Below, piece by piece: positions 1-7,326 of a stretch of DNA of 63,297 bases (position 1 is its first letter; every line of letters starts with the position of its first letter). The DNA is from Bacteroidota bacterium. Lineage in GTDB: Bacteria > Bacteroidota > Ignavibacteria > Palsa-1295. The stretch covers positions 1 to 63,297 of the forward strand of contig JAUZNX010000018.1 in assembly GCA_030706745.1 (NCBI GenBank). Reading direction: 5' to 3'. The position numbers were made by a program, and so were the translations under genes. Below the pieces are notes generated by a model that was not told the DNA's origin, ran no database searches, and saw only the letters and a program-made list of their open reading frames with translations.

Positions 1-168
1 GTCCCGTGAGAGGATCATCGTAATCGACTCGCTCGGCACGTCGATCTTGCCTTTCAGTCCTTCATAGTGATAGAGCGACCGGACAGGCGGCGGATCGGCC
101 AGCCCAAACAACCGCTCGATCGATAGCTCCCGATGGATTCGCCGCACGCCCGGAATCATTAGTGCCAT
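1..168 (-). CDS. Hypothetical protein, 5' part only
   Basis: Only the first 56 codons of a minus-strand gene are present; the reading frame is open to the left edge. It begins MALMIPGVRRIHRELS and continues with a charged, soluble-looking sequence. There is no signal peptide, membrane segment or motif that I recognise. A second ATG lies four codons inside and could be the true start. The upstream side (169-558) is non-coding and repeat-rich, so this is the first gene of its transcript. No function is assigned. Confidence 0.5.
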   Translation of the reverse strand, partial: MALMIPGVRRIHRELSIERLFGLADPPPVRSLYHYEGLKGKIDVPSESITMILSRD

Positions 169-201
169 AGTAGTACATCCCTTCTAATTGGAGGCACCCG
201 T

Positions 202-240
202 TTCATATTTCATACTTCATATTTCATATTTTCCCCGAAA
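202..240 (+). repeat. 39-bp AT-rich dispersed repeat, copy 1
   Basis: A run built from TTCATA(T/C)TTCAT units and ending in TTTTCCCCGAAA. The identical 39 bases occur again at 56031-56069 in the same orientation, and GGTGCCCA follows shortly after both copies. Shorter degenerate versions occur at about 51950-51975 and 52055-52080. It lies in the 5' flank of the partial gene at the left edge. Function unknown. Confidence 0.85.
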
Positions 241-300
241 GAGGTGCCCATAATAGCCGGTGCCAATATACGACAAAAACGAACGGTCGTTTTGAAATCG

Positions 301-520
301 AGTCCCGAAGGGACGGAGTACTCGCAGCCCAGCATGAAGCGAGGCGCGCCTATGGTGCGCCAAAGCGGAATGCTGGGATTGGGATCCAATCAAAAATCAA
401 AAGCCCCGAAGGGGCGATGTACATCGCCCTTTCAGGGCTAATAACTATTGTTGCGATTCCGTGACCCAGGGTTCCGCTCCGCTCCACCCTGGGCTGCGCG
501 TACTCCGTGCCTCCGGCACT
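301..520. repeat. Composite palindromic (REP-like) repeat cluster
   Basis: Several nested hairpins fill this non-coding stretch. An arm near 301-330 (AGTCCCGAAGGGACGGAGTA) is matched in opposite orientation by 501-520 (AGTGCCGGAGGCACGGAGTA on the minus strand), so two related elements face each other. Between them, CCCAGCAT at 328-335 pairs with ATGCTGGG at 370-377. A near-perfect 38-bp palindrome spans 402-439, and CCCAGGGT/ACCCTGGG pair around 465-493. A 65-codon open frame over this stretch encodes only repeat sequence. This is typical of REP-like elements; no transposase is nearby. The rest of 169-558 holds no gene. Confidence 0.75.
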
Positions 521-558
521 GAATAGTACCCATGGCGAAGCAGCCGCCCAATTCTCAA

Positions 559-1770
559 TCAGCGAGTGAGCATGATTGGTAGCTTCTCAACCCGCCCGTT
601 CATCCGCACAAGACATTCGTACAGCCCGCGTGGCGCGGCCATCTTGGCCGCGTCCCATATGAAGGTATGCTCCCCCGCCGCCACCTCGCCTGAGAATATC
701 CGCGCAACCTCCACGCCCAGCAGGTTCACGACCGAGATCTCGGTATAGCCGCTCGACTCCGGCGTGAAGGAGATCGTGGTGGTTTGGGAGAAGGGATTGG
801 GGTAAACGCTAAACTTATTCTGCTGCGCAGGAGTCTCAGATACTCCTCTCGCGCGAATCAGATCAGAGATAGCAAATCGGGAGAGCTCACCACTCGACGT
901 TCCGGCCACGAGGTAATTATCCGATACGGCCAATGCGGTTACACCTGCATCAAGAATCGCAGCGTTGGTCCAGGTTTGTCCCGTATCAGTGGAAATGAAT
1001 ATACTATGACCAGAGGTACCAGCGAAAAGATAAGATCCGGATTGTGCGAAGGCCATACAATCCTCGGCAAGCGTAGAATCCCAGGTCTCTCCGTTATCGG
1101 ATGAAGTAAAAATCACATCGGCGGGCACATCTCTATATGTACTAAGGACTAACTTCGAGCCTATCTTGGCCAAGGCTAATGTTTTAGAATATTTTGGGCC
1201 GACGATCGACCACGTTAGACCATTATCCGTTGATCTATACACGCTTTGGCCGTAATGGAGGCCGCCTCCGGCGAAAATTTCGGTGTCACTGGCGGCGATT
1301 GCCACAATCATGTCTGAGAGGCCAACATGCGACCAATGAGTCCCTTGGCCCGTCGAACGGTAAATCCCGGCTGACGTCCCGGCATATAGGCTCGAATCTT
1401 TGAGACAAAATGAAATTGTCGGGCTACCTAAACTTGTGTCTGGGATCCAAGTCTTGCCAAAGTCCCTCGTGTAATAGACGCCACTGGTAGCGGACACAAC
1501 TAATGTACCACGCGTGGCTACAATCGCGAAGACTGTTTCACGCGCAAGCCCGATATCATGCCAACTTGCTCCCTGATCAGTTGAACGCAGGATACCATCG
1601 TATGACGGCTCACCTGAAGACTGGGGATAAGCAGCAATACCCGCATAGAGGTCCTGGCCCACCGAGGTGAGTGCTCTCACGGCAAGCACCCACTGCGCGT
1701 GCAGAGAACTGGCGCTTGTTAACGCAAACGCAACGAAGACGGAGAGTGCGATGAGTCGCTTCGTGACCAT
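559..1770 (-). CDS. Secreted Asp-box (BNR) beta-propeller protein with T9SS sorting domain
   Basis: A 403-residue exported protein. The start at 1770 is chosen because it yields a clean signal peptide (MVTKRLIALSVFVAFALTS, cleavage after SLHA); the frame stays open to 1917 but that stretch overlaps the end of the upstream gene. The mature part carries at least six Asp-box motifs (STDQGASW, TRDFGKTW, STDNGLTW, SSDNGETW, STDTGQTW and a degenerate STGQGTHW), the hallmark of sortilin/sialidase-like propellers. From about residue 320 it has a C-terminal sorting domain opening with SVYPNPF and ending GLYECLVRMNG...LPIMLTR. Such domains direct export through the type IX system and surface attachment or release. 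The ligand is unknown. It lies 62 bp downstream of the esterase gene and could be co-transcribed with it. Confidence 0.85.
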   Translation of the reverse strand: MVTKRLIALSVFVAFALTSASSLHAQWVLAVRALTSVGQDLYAGIAAYPQSSGEPSYDGILRSTDQGASWHDIGLARETVFAIVATRGTLVVSATSGVYYTRDFGKTWIPDTSLGSPTISFCLKDSSLYAGTSAGIYRSTGQGTHWSHVGLSDMIVAIAASDTEIFAGGGLHYGQSVYRSTDNGLTWSIVGPKYSKTLALAKIGSKLVLSTYRDVPADVIFTSSDNGETWDSTLAEDCMAFAQSGSYLFAGTSGHSIFISTDTGQTWTNAAILDAGVTALAVSDNYLVAGTSSGELSRFAISDLIRARGVSETPAQQNKFSVYPNPFSQTTTISFTPESSGYTEISVVNLLGVEVARIFSGEVAAGEHTFIWDAAKMAAPRGLYECLVRMNGRVEKLPIMLTR

Positions 1771-1832
1771 GATACCATTCAAAGTGCGAGCCGTAGCGGA
1801 TAGTGCCGGTTGGCAAGGGCAATTGCGAGTGC

Positions 1833-3620
1833 CTAAAACTTCGGCAATAGGTGTGATGCCGTTGAGTGATCGATGTAAATCAAACCGTCGTATTCCTCCG
1901 GGAGGGTCTGCGTCCAATACATATTGTCTTCGACGGCACCGATGCTGCGCACAGGTAGTGGCTTAGTAAGCCACGCGGCGTTCGGGTCGCTTGGCTTGGC
2001 ATCACGCAGGTTCAAAAAGAACATTGGTAACTGCGTGGCATGGAGAGTATACTCGAGCGATCCTAATTTCGCCGGCGAAGCGGTGATGGCCATCGGTCCA
2101 CCATGTGATTGCGTTATGGCCGTATAGGTACCATCGTTGAACGCAAATCCGATATTGACGTACTGTGTACCATACCGCTTGCTTAGCCAACTACCCATGT
2201 GACCTCGGGACTTTGAAATGTGACCATTGTGCGCCCACACCATAATCCGCGCACCTGGATTGTGAGTCTCGATCCAGGCAATATTCAGTGCCATACAAGA
2301 ATCGCGCAGCCCACCGGTCATCGCTGTCTTCTCTGCGACGGCCTGCTCGACGATGCGCGCATTCTGAATCATCCGGTCGACCATGCCGCTCGGCAACGAT
2401 CGCACATATCGCGCCTGATTCGCTTCGAGATGATTAATTACTTCAGTGGCGCCTGCCAGAGCGGCCCAATCCTTCACGGCCGCCTTGGCTTTATCGCTCG
2501 ACCACATCACATCTTCGACATCGCGAACGATGGAGTAGGCTCTGGTGACCGAATCGCTAAACTTCGGGTCCGCTCGTTTCACGTAACTCTCAACTTCATC
2601 CGCCGCCACGCGGGCAGTCTGCATGTCGAATCCGGCAAACTGAAGTCTTCCCTTTCCAGACGCGTTGTACGCGTGCATCCACTCGATCATGTCGAGCACT
2701 TCCTGCGTGTCCCAGGTCCAGAAGTAAATCCCGGCGAGCAGTTTCTTGGGATCGCCCTGACCCGTCAGCACATACTCGTTAATCCGCTCGCACTCGGGCA
2801 TGTTTGCTTCGATGGCGAAAATATTGAAGCCCTCTTTTTCGACGAGGTATTCGAGCACCCGGTGCTTCATTCGAAAAAACTCGGATGTCCCGTGTGTGGC
2901 CTCGCCCACTCCGACGATCTTCGCCGAGCCGATAAAATTATGAAGCACCGCGAGATCGTCGAAGCCATGTCCGGCATCGACCGTCTTGATCGGGCTCGCA
3001 TGCTGCTTGAGCCAGTCCAGTTGCGCCGATGTTGCTTCGAAGGGAATGGGTTCAACATACGGCTTGCTATCGAGCTGAATCTCCAGATCGTCATACCATG
3101 CATCGCCATGTCCATTCAACAGCACACCGAAATTGATATTGATCGCGCTGGTATCGACCGGCAATTCGAAAGAGTATCGCTTCCAATCGCGCGTATCGTT
3201 GACGGCACTGTCATACATATTATTGAAAGCAAGCACGCCACCTGGACCATCGACCCGAAGCCAGAGGCCGGCGGATTTGGTTACTTCTTTCGTGCGGATC
3301 CATCCGCTGAGCCGGATGGTCTTCCCCCTGGCCGCCGCGATGGGAAATGTGGAGGTCCCAACGCCAAAGCTGCTGTGCGGATCGGCTCCTTCGTGATCGT
3401 ACTTTAAGTGCAGACTGTAGCGGCCACCATGCACGATCGAGCTATCCAGCGTGGCCACGTAGCCATCCCCACCGACATACCAATGCGAGGGCGTATTGTC
3501 AGACTCGCGCTGCTCGAATCCGAGGTTCAACTCGGATTCCGGCATGGAAGCCGTCCGGCAGGATACTGCCAGAATGGTTGATGGGACAACGAAAAGAAAG
3601 ACGTAGCGGAGTGCTCGCAT
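1833..3620 (-). CDS. Erythromycin-esterase family lipoprotein
   Basis: A 595-residue protein. The start at 3620 begins MRALRYVFLFVVPSTILAVSC, which looks like a lipoprotein signal with Cys as the lipidated residue; longer starts up to 3755 would bury it. Residues about 30-195 look like a jelly-roll carbohydrate-binding-type module (NLGFEQ..., WIRTKEV, WYDDLEI). Residues about 205-560 match the erythromycin esterase family (EreA/EreB): GVGEATHGTSEF near residue 240 with the conserved Glu/His pair, FAIEANMPE, YFWTWDTQEV, FAGFDMQ and a late MVWAHNGHISK. Family members hydrolyse macrolide lactones, but most homologues in environmental bacteria have unknown substrates. The lipid anchor and added N-terminal module suggest an envelope hydrolase rather than a dedicated resistance enzyme. 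Confidence 0.85.
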   Translation of the reverse strand: MRALRYVFLFVVPSTILAVSCRTASMPESELNLGFEQRESDNTPSHWYVGGDGYVATLDSSIVHGGRYSLHLKYDHEGADPHSSFGVGTSTFPIAAARGKTIRLSGWIRTKEVTKSAGLWLRVDGPGGVLAFNNMYDSAVNDTRDWKRYSFELPVDTSAININFGVLLNGHGDAWYDDLEIQLDSKPYVEPIPFEATSAQLDWLKQHASPIKTVDAGHGFDDLAVLHNFIGSAKIVGVGEATHGTSEFFRMKHRVLEYLVEKEGFNIFAIEANMPECERINEYVLTGQGDPKKLLAGIYFWTWDTQEVLDMIEWMHAYNASGKGRLQFAGFDMQTARVAADEVESYVKRADPKFSDSVTRAYSIVRDVEDVMWSSDKAKAAVKDWAALAGATEVINHLEANQARYVRSLPSGMVDRMIQNARIVEQAVAEKTAMTGGLRDSCMALNIAWIETHNPGARIMVWAHNGHISKSRGHMGSWLSKRYGTQYVNIGFAFNDGTYTAITQSHGGPMAITASPAKLGSLEYTLHATQLPMFFLNLRDAKPSDPNAAWLTKPLPVRSIGAVEDNMYWTQTLPEEYDGLIYIDHSTASHLLPKF

Positions 3621-3732
3621 AAAATCGAGGTAATGTAGAAAACAATCTGTCTTCTTACAAAATACTCCCGCGCTTCGTGCCAGATGCGAGTACCACAATG
3701 GGCAGCCTCGCGAACCGCCCTCGAGTCGAACG

Positions 3733-3915
3733 CTATATTGTGGGTTTTTCGGCAATCAACAGCAAATCTCTGACGAATTCCAGAGAGTGAAAAGTCACAA
3801 ATGCCCGCTTGGGGCCAAGATCGATCGACTGTTGCTTGACGGCATCGATAATCTCATCGGGTGTCCGATCCAGACACTCAGAGGCGGTAAGTTCTACGAC
3901 AATACACTGCTTCAT
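3733..3915 (-). CDS. Small acidic hypothetical protein
   Basis: A 60-residue frame starting MKQCIVVELTASECLDRTP and ending RDLLLIAEKPTI. The ATG at 3913-3915 fits better than one nine codons upstream. It has no signal peptide, membrane segment or known motif; composition looks protein-like (predicted helix around DEIIDAVKQQ, hydrophobic tail). It sits between cystathionine beta-synthase, 85 bp away, and the esterase. No ribosome binding site is visible, so it may be spurious. Confidence 0.45.
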   Translation of the reverse strand: MKQCIVVELTASECLDRTPDEIIDAVKQQSIDLGPKRAFVTFHSLEFVRDLLLIAEKPTI

Positions 3916-4000
3916 TGGGTTTGAGTTGTGCAAACCCAACACCGATCCTCACTAGTGGTTCGGTGGCCTGAGTGAATTCCCCGCCACTGGTACCTGGATT

Positions 4001-5362
4001 CTACAAATACTCCAGCACATCGTGCCGTGTGACAATGCCGGTGACGCGGCCGAACTCCTCGATCAGCAGCGCGGGCGAATCCTTCAGCAGTGCGACGCAA
4101 CTCTTGGTATCGACCATCTCGTCCACAACCGGAAATGACGCTTCCATTACATCGATGATCGGCTGTTCGAGTATCGCGCGGTCTTCGAGCGCACGCGCCA
4201 TAAGCCGGGATTCGCGGACCGAACCGATGGACTTGCCTTCGGAATCGATTACCGGAAGCTGCGAGATACCGGAGGTATCCATGCGACCGATTGCCTCGCG
4301 GACCGAATCATGCGGCGAAACGCTGACCAGCTTCTCGACGCGGGACTTTTTCATCCCCGCCAGCACACCGATCGAAAGGCGGTCGGCTTCGAGCAATCGC
4401 TTATCGCGCAGCCACTCGTCGGAGTGGTGTTTTGTGAGATAGCGCTCACCGGTGTCGCAAATGATCGTGACGATCACGCTTCCCGCCGGGGCACGTTCGG
4501 CCACGCGGAGTGCAGCCCACACGTTCATGCCCGACGATCCGCCGCAGAGAATCCCCTCTTCTCTTGCGAGGCGACGCGCCATCATGAAACTATCTTTATC
4601 CTGCACATTGATGATGTCGTCGATGTACTTAAGTTGCAGATTTGCCGGGATACGCTCCTGCCCGACACCCTCGACTAAATACGGTAGCGCCTCGACAAGA
4701 CGGTTGGTGTCCTTGAAAGTCTTGATCGCCGAGCCAACCGGATCGGCGGCGACGACCTGGATATTCTTGTTCTTCTCTTTCAAGAATCGGCCGGTGCCGC
4801 TGATCGTCCCGCCCGTGCCCATGCCGGCGATGAAGTGGGTGACCTCGCCATCAGTGTCGTTCCAAATTTCGGGACCGGTCGAGACGTAATGCGCTTCCGG
4901 GTTCTTCGGATTATCGTACTGGTTCAACATGATCGCGCCCGGAATTTCCTGCGACAGCCGAACCGCTGTGTTGTAATAGTACTCCGGTGAACTTGCCTTT
5001 GCGGCGCTCGAAACGATCACGATCTCCGCACCCATTGCACGCAGGTAACGGACCCGCTCCATCGAAGCTTTGTCCGTCATGACGAACACACACTTGTAGC
5101 CTTTCTGAGTGGCGGCGAGGACCATCCCGATACCGGTGTTCCCGCTGGTCGGCTCGACGAGCGTACCCCCCGGTTTCAGGCGCCCCGACTTTTCGGCATC
5201 CTCGATCATGCGAATACCGATCCGGTCCTTGACGGAACCACCCGGATTGAGTTCTTCGAGCTTGACGAGTACCGTGCTTTTGAGGTCTTTCGAAACGACG
5301 CGCTGCAGTTTGAGCAACGGTGTGTTACCGACGAAATCGAGGATCGAGTTTGCGTATTTCAT
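4001..5362 (-). CDS. cbs: Cystathionine beta-synthase (PLP domain plus CBS pair)
   Basis: A 453-residue fold-type II PLP enzyme. It would condense serine (or O-acetylserine) with homocysteine to cystathionine in transsulfuration, or act as a cysteine synthase. The PLP lysine is Lys45 in NPGGSVKDR, and the substrate loop is [10 protein letters not shown] at residues 71-80. A glycine-rich [13 protein letters not shown] phosphate loop and a GGSSGMN segment follow. Residues about 335-453 form two CBS modules ([14 protein letters not shown]..., [24 protein letters not shown]). These distinguish it from plain CysK/CysM, and its overall length is right for a haem-less bacterial CBS. It is separated from pyrC by a 488-bp interval with a strong minus-strand terminator, so it is probably transcribed independently. 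Confidence 0.92.
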   Translation of the reverse strand: MKYANSILDFVGNTPLLKLQRVVSKDLKSTVLVKLEELNPGGSVKDRIGIRMIEDAEKSGRLKPGGTLVEPTSGNTGIGMVLAATQKGYKCVFVMTDKASMERVRYLRAMGAEIVIVSSAAKASSPEYYYNTAVRLSQEIPGAIMLNQYDNPKNPEAHYVSTGPEIWNDTDGEVTHFIAGMGTGGTISGTGRFLKEKNKNIQVVAADPVGSAIKTFKDTNRLVEALPYLVEGVGQERIPANLQLKYIDDIINVQDKDSFMMARRLAREEGILCGGSSGMNVWAALRVAERAPAGSVIVTIICDTGERYLTKHHSDEWLRDKRLLEADRLSIGVLAGMKKSRVEKLVSVSPHDSVREAIGRMDTSGISQLPVIDSEGKSIGSVRESRLMARALEDRAILEQPIIDVMEASFPVVDEMVDTKSCVALLKDSPALLIEEFGRVTGIVTRHDVLEYL

Positions 5363-5455
5363 TTTATGTGGTAGCGCAGCAACGTGCCGCGAATGGAGGT
5401 CGGCGCCCTAACAACGCTCGCGCCGAAGCCGTCGCCACAAAAATACGACAACCAC

Positions 5456-5490
5456 AAAAAAAAACCTCGGGTGGTGAGAGTTACCCGAGG
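5456..5490 (-). terminator. Intrinsic terminator (minus strand)
   Basis: CCTCGGGT at 5465-5472 and ACCCGAGG at 5483-5490 form an 8-bp GC-rich stem with a 10-nt loop. On the minus strand the stem is followed directly by nine U. It would end the transcript running through pyrC, or a separate RNA from 5491-5850, and shield the downstream cbs gene. Confidence 0.85.
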
Positions 5491-5850
5491 CCTGATTGAG
5501 TTGTGTTGTGTCTTCAAATAGCCGGGGTTGTCCCTAGATCCCGGCTAAACCTATTGAGCTATGAGGAGATCATCGTTGATCTCACTGCTCTACTGCTTTC
5601 AAATCTTCTACGAAATCGGTTATGGGTTTGTTACAGCTATGGTTTTGGATTTCTATCAATTTAGCTGATTATGACGGTCAAGAATCCTTTCACTGTTCAC
5701 AATCTAAGACTTCACGAAAAAGGATGACAATTTCCAGGCCAGTCCCAAAACTTCATGCCAGGCAACTTAATGGCACATTTTATAAACAGATGCCGGATAG
5801 ATTTGTTACCCAGTGGAAGAATAAATTACGCAATATTAATGAGAAAACCC
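5491..5850 (-). other. AT-rich non-coding interval with hairpins; possible 3' UTR or small RNA
   Basis: No convincing gene is seen between the pyrC stop and the terminator. The terminator-proximal part is structured: TAGCCGGG at 5519-5526 pairs with CCCGGCTA at 5540-5547, and GAGATCA at 5566-5572 pairs with TGATCTC at 5577-5583 across a 4-nt loop. The second hairpin resembles GAGATCATCGATGATCTC inside the repeat at 7153-7279. The sequence is visibly more AT-rich than its neighbours. It lacks a tRNA T-arm and does not match tmRNA, RNase P or SRP RNA as I know them. Confidence 0.5.
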
Positions 5851-7128
5851 CTAGTTTCTGCTCCAGAAAGCTTGCCCATTATTCAGCGTCCCAATTACTC
5901 TTCCCGTAAATTCCGAACCGACAAAAGGCGTGTTATGGGATTTTGACCGGATATCACTCTCCGCGAAGCGCCACCGATCGTCCGGAGCGAAAATCGTCAT
6001 GGAAGCGGGCTCACCTTCCAGAATCCGAATAGCTGGCAACCCAAGTAACCCCCGCGGATTCGTCGAGCATCGCACAATGTACTCGGAAAGCGTAAGGTGT
6101 CCCGTCGCAACAAGCTGTGTGAGGCCAATCGGAATTGCTGTTTCGAGCCCAATAATTCCGAAGGCCGCACTTACAATATCGGTCTCTTTGTCGTGCGCGG
6201 CGTGCGGAGCGTGGTCGGTCGAGATTGCGTCGATTGTGCCATCGCGAAGGCCGGCAATGATTGCATTGATGTCCTCCTGCGTGCGCAACGGCGGGTTCAT
6301 CTTCGCCTGCGTCCCATAGGTCTCTATTGATTCATCCGTTAGCGTGAAATGATGAGGCGTCACTTCGCAGGACACTTTGGCGCCGCGCGCTTTGGCCTCG
6401 CGGATCAGCCGGACTGAACCGGCAGTGCTAACGTGTGCCGCATGATATCGGACGCCGCCGACATACTCGGCCAAAAGAATATCCCGCGCGATAATAATCT
6501 CCTCCGCCACGGATGGCCATCCGGTCAGTCCAAGCTTCGTCGAAATCTTTCCCTCGTTGATCGGCGCCGAGGCTGTCAGCGTGTGCTCTTCGCAGTGTTG
6601 CGTCACGAGCAAGTCGAACATTTTCGCATACTCGAAGACGCGCCGCATGACCATCGCGTTACTGACGGCTGAGCCATCGTCCGAGATCATTCGCACACCG
6701 GCTTCGGCGAGCGATGCAATCGGGGCAAGTTCCTCCCCTTTTCGGGCCTTCGTCATAGTACCGCAAATCGCGAGATCGACTAAGTGACCGCGAGCCTTCT
6801 CTTTGATGAAGCTGACGACAAACGGGTCTGAGACCGGCGGCTCGGTGTTCGGCATGCAGCAGATGGCCGTGAAGCCACCCGACATCGCCGCATTCAGGCC
6901 CGACTGGATCGTCTCCTTGTGCTCCTGACCTGGCTCGCGCAGATGGACGTGCATGTCGCAAAACCCCGGCGCAACGACCGCACCCTTGAGATCGCGTGCA
7001 TCGAAATCCGACTTAAGACCTTTGCCAATACGTGCAATCTTGCCGTCCCGAATTTCAATGTCGAGTCCAGTCTCGTCGCGATTCTGCGAGGGGTCGATGA
7101 GGCGCGCGTTTTTGAGAAGAAGGTTCAT
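5851..7128 (-). CDS. pyrC: Dihydroorotase
   Basis: A 425-residue zinc amidohydrolase that closes carbamoyl-aspartate to dihydroorotate, the third step of pyrimidine synthesis, in the cytoplasm. Metal ligands are visible in CDMHVHLREPG (His60 and His62), with later conserved His residues in TQHCEEH and YHAAHVS, and the catalytic Asp in ISTDHAPHA near residue 305. The CMPNTEPP motif is typical of class I (multifunctional-type) dihydroorotases, as is the length. It follows pyrB in the same orientation after 185 bp that hold a MITE-like repeat, so the two are probably one operon. The terminator at 5456-5490 would close it. Confidence 0.95.
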   Translation of the reverse strand: MNLLLKNARLIDPSQNRDETGLDIEIRDGKIARIGKGLKSDFDARDLKGAVVAPGFCDMHVHLREPGQEHKETIQSGLNAAMSGGFTAICCMPNTEPPVSDPFVVSFIKEKARGHLVDLAICGTMTKARKGEELAPIASLAEAGVRMISDDGSAVSNAMVMRRVFEYAKMFDLLVTQHCEEHTLTASAPINEGKISTKLGLTGWPSVAEEIIIARDILLAEYVGGVRYHAAHVSTAGSVRLIREAKARGAKVSCEVTPHHFTLTDESIETYGTQAKMNPPLRTQEDINAIIAGLRDGTIDAISTDHAPHAAHDKETDIVSAAFGIIGLETAIPIGLTQLVATGHLTLSEYIVRCSTNPRGLLGLPAIRILEGEPASMTIFAPDDRWRFAESDIRSKSHNTPFVGSEFTGRVIGTLNNGQAFWSRN

Positions 7129-7152
7129 ACTGTATTGATTCTCTGATCGAGT

Positions 7153-7279
7153 GTCATTGCGAGGAGGGCTAGTGAGATCATCGATGATCTCACGCCCGAC
7201 GTAGCAATCCCATGCACGAAGTCCGAGCCAATCCTAGAAGGGATTGCTTCGTCGCTCCTTCGTCGCTTCTCGCAATGAC
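7153..7279. repeat. MITE-like inverted-repeat element between pyrB and pyrC
   Basis: A 127-bp element bounded by perfect 11-bp terminal inverted repeats, GTCATTGCGAG and CTCGCAATGAC. Inside it are a palindrome GTGAGATCATCGATGATCTC near 7171 and the pair GTAGCAATCCCAT / GGGATTGCTTCGTC. The GTCATTGCGAG...AGCAATCC pattern belongs to a widely scattered class of intergenic palindromic repeats in bacteria. It has no coding capacity. It lies within the presumed pyrB-pyrC transcript, where it would fold. Confidence 0.8.
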
Positions 7280-7298
7280 GATTAATGAGGCGCTCATT

Positions 7299-7326
7299 CG
7301 TAATTCCTAATTCCTAACTCGTAATT
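7299..7326. repeat. AT-rich tandem-like repeat overlapping the pyrB stop codon
   Basis: CGTAATTCCTAATTCCTAAC followed by TCGTAATT. Runs of TAATTCC/TAATTCG units like this occur as intergenic repeats in several phyla. Read on the minus strand it supplies the last codons (Ile-Thr-Ser) and the TAG of pyrB, so the 3' end of that gene was set by the repeat. Confidence 0.65.

Noticed and set aside
244-441. 65-codon plus-strand frame
   Set aside because: It only translates the palindromic repeat cluster (SPEGTE, APKGRC type peptides).
2220-3407. 395-codon plus-strand open frame
   Set aside because: It lies fully antisense to the esterase gene, which has clear family motifs; the product is His/Arg-rich and matches nothing.
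5519-5595. tRNA-like or tmRNA-like fold
   Set aside because: Hairpins are present but there is no T-arm GTTCRA, no acceptor stem and no CCA end.
5622-5909. 95-codon plus-strand frame between cbs and pyrC
   Set aside because: It overlaps the pyrC 3' end, starts without a signal and has atypical composition.
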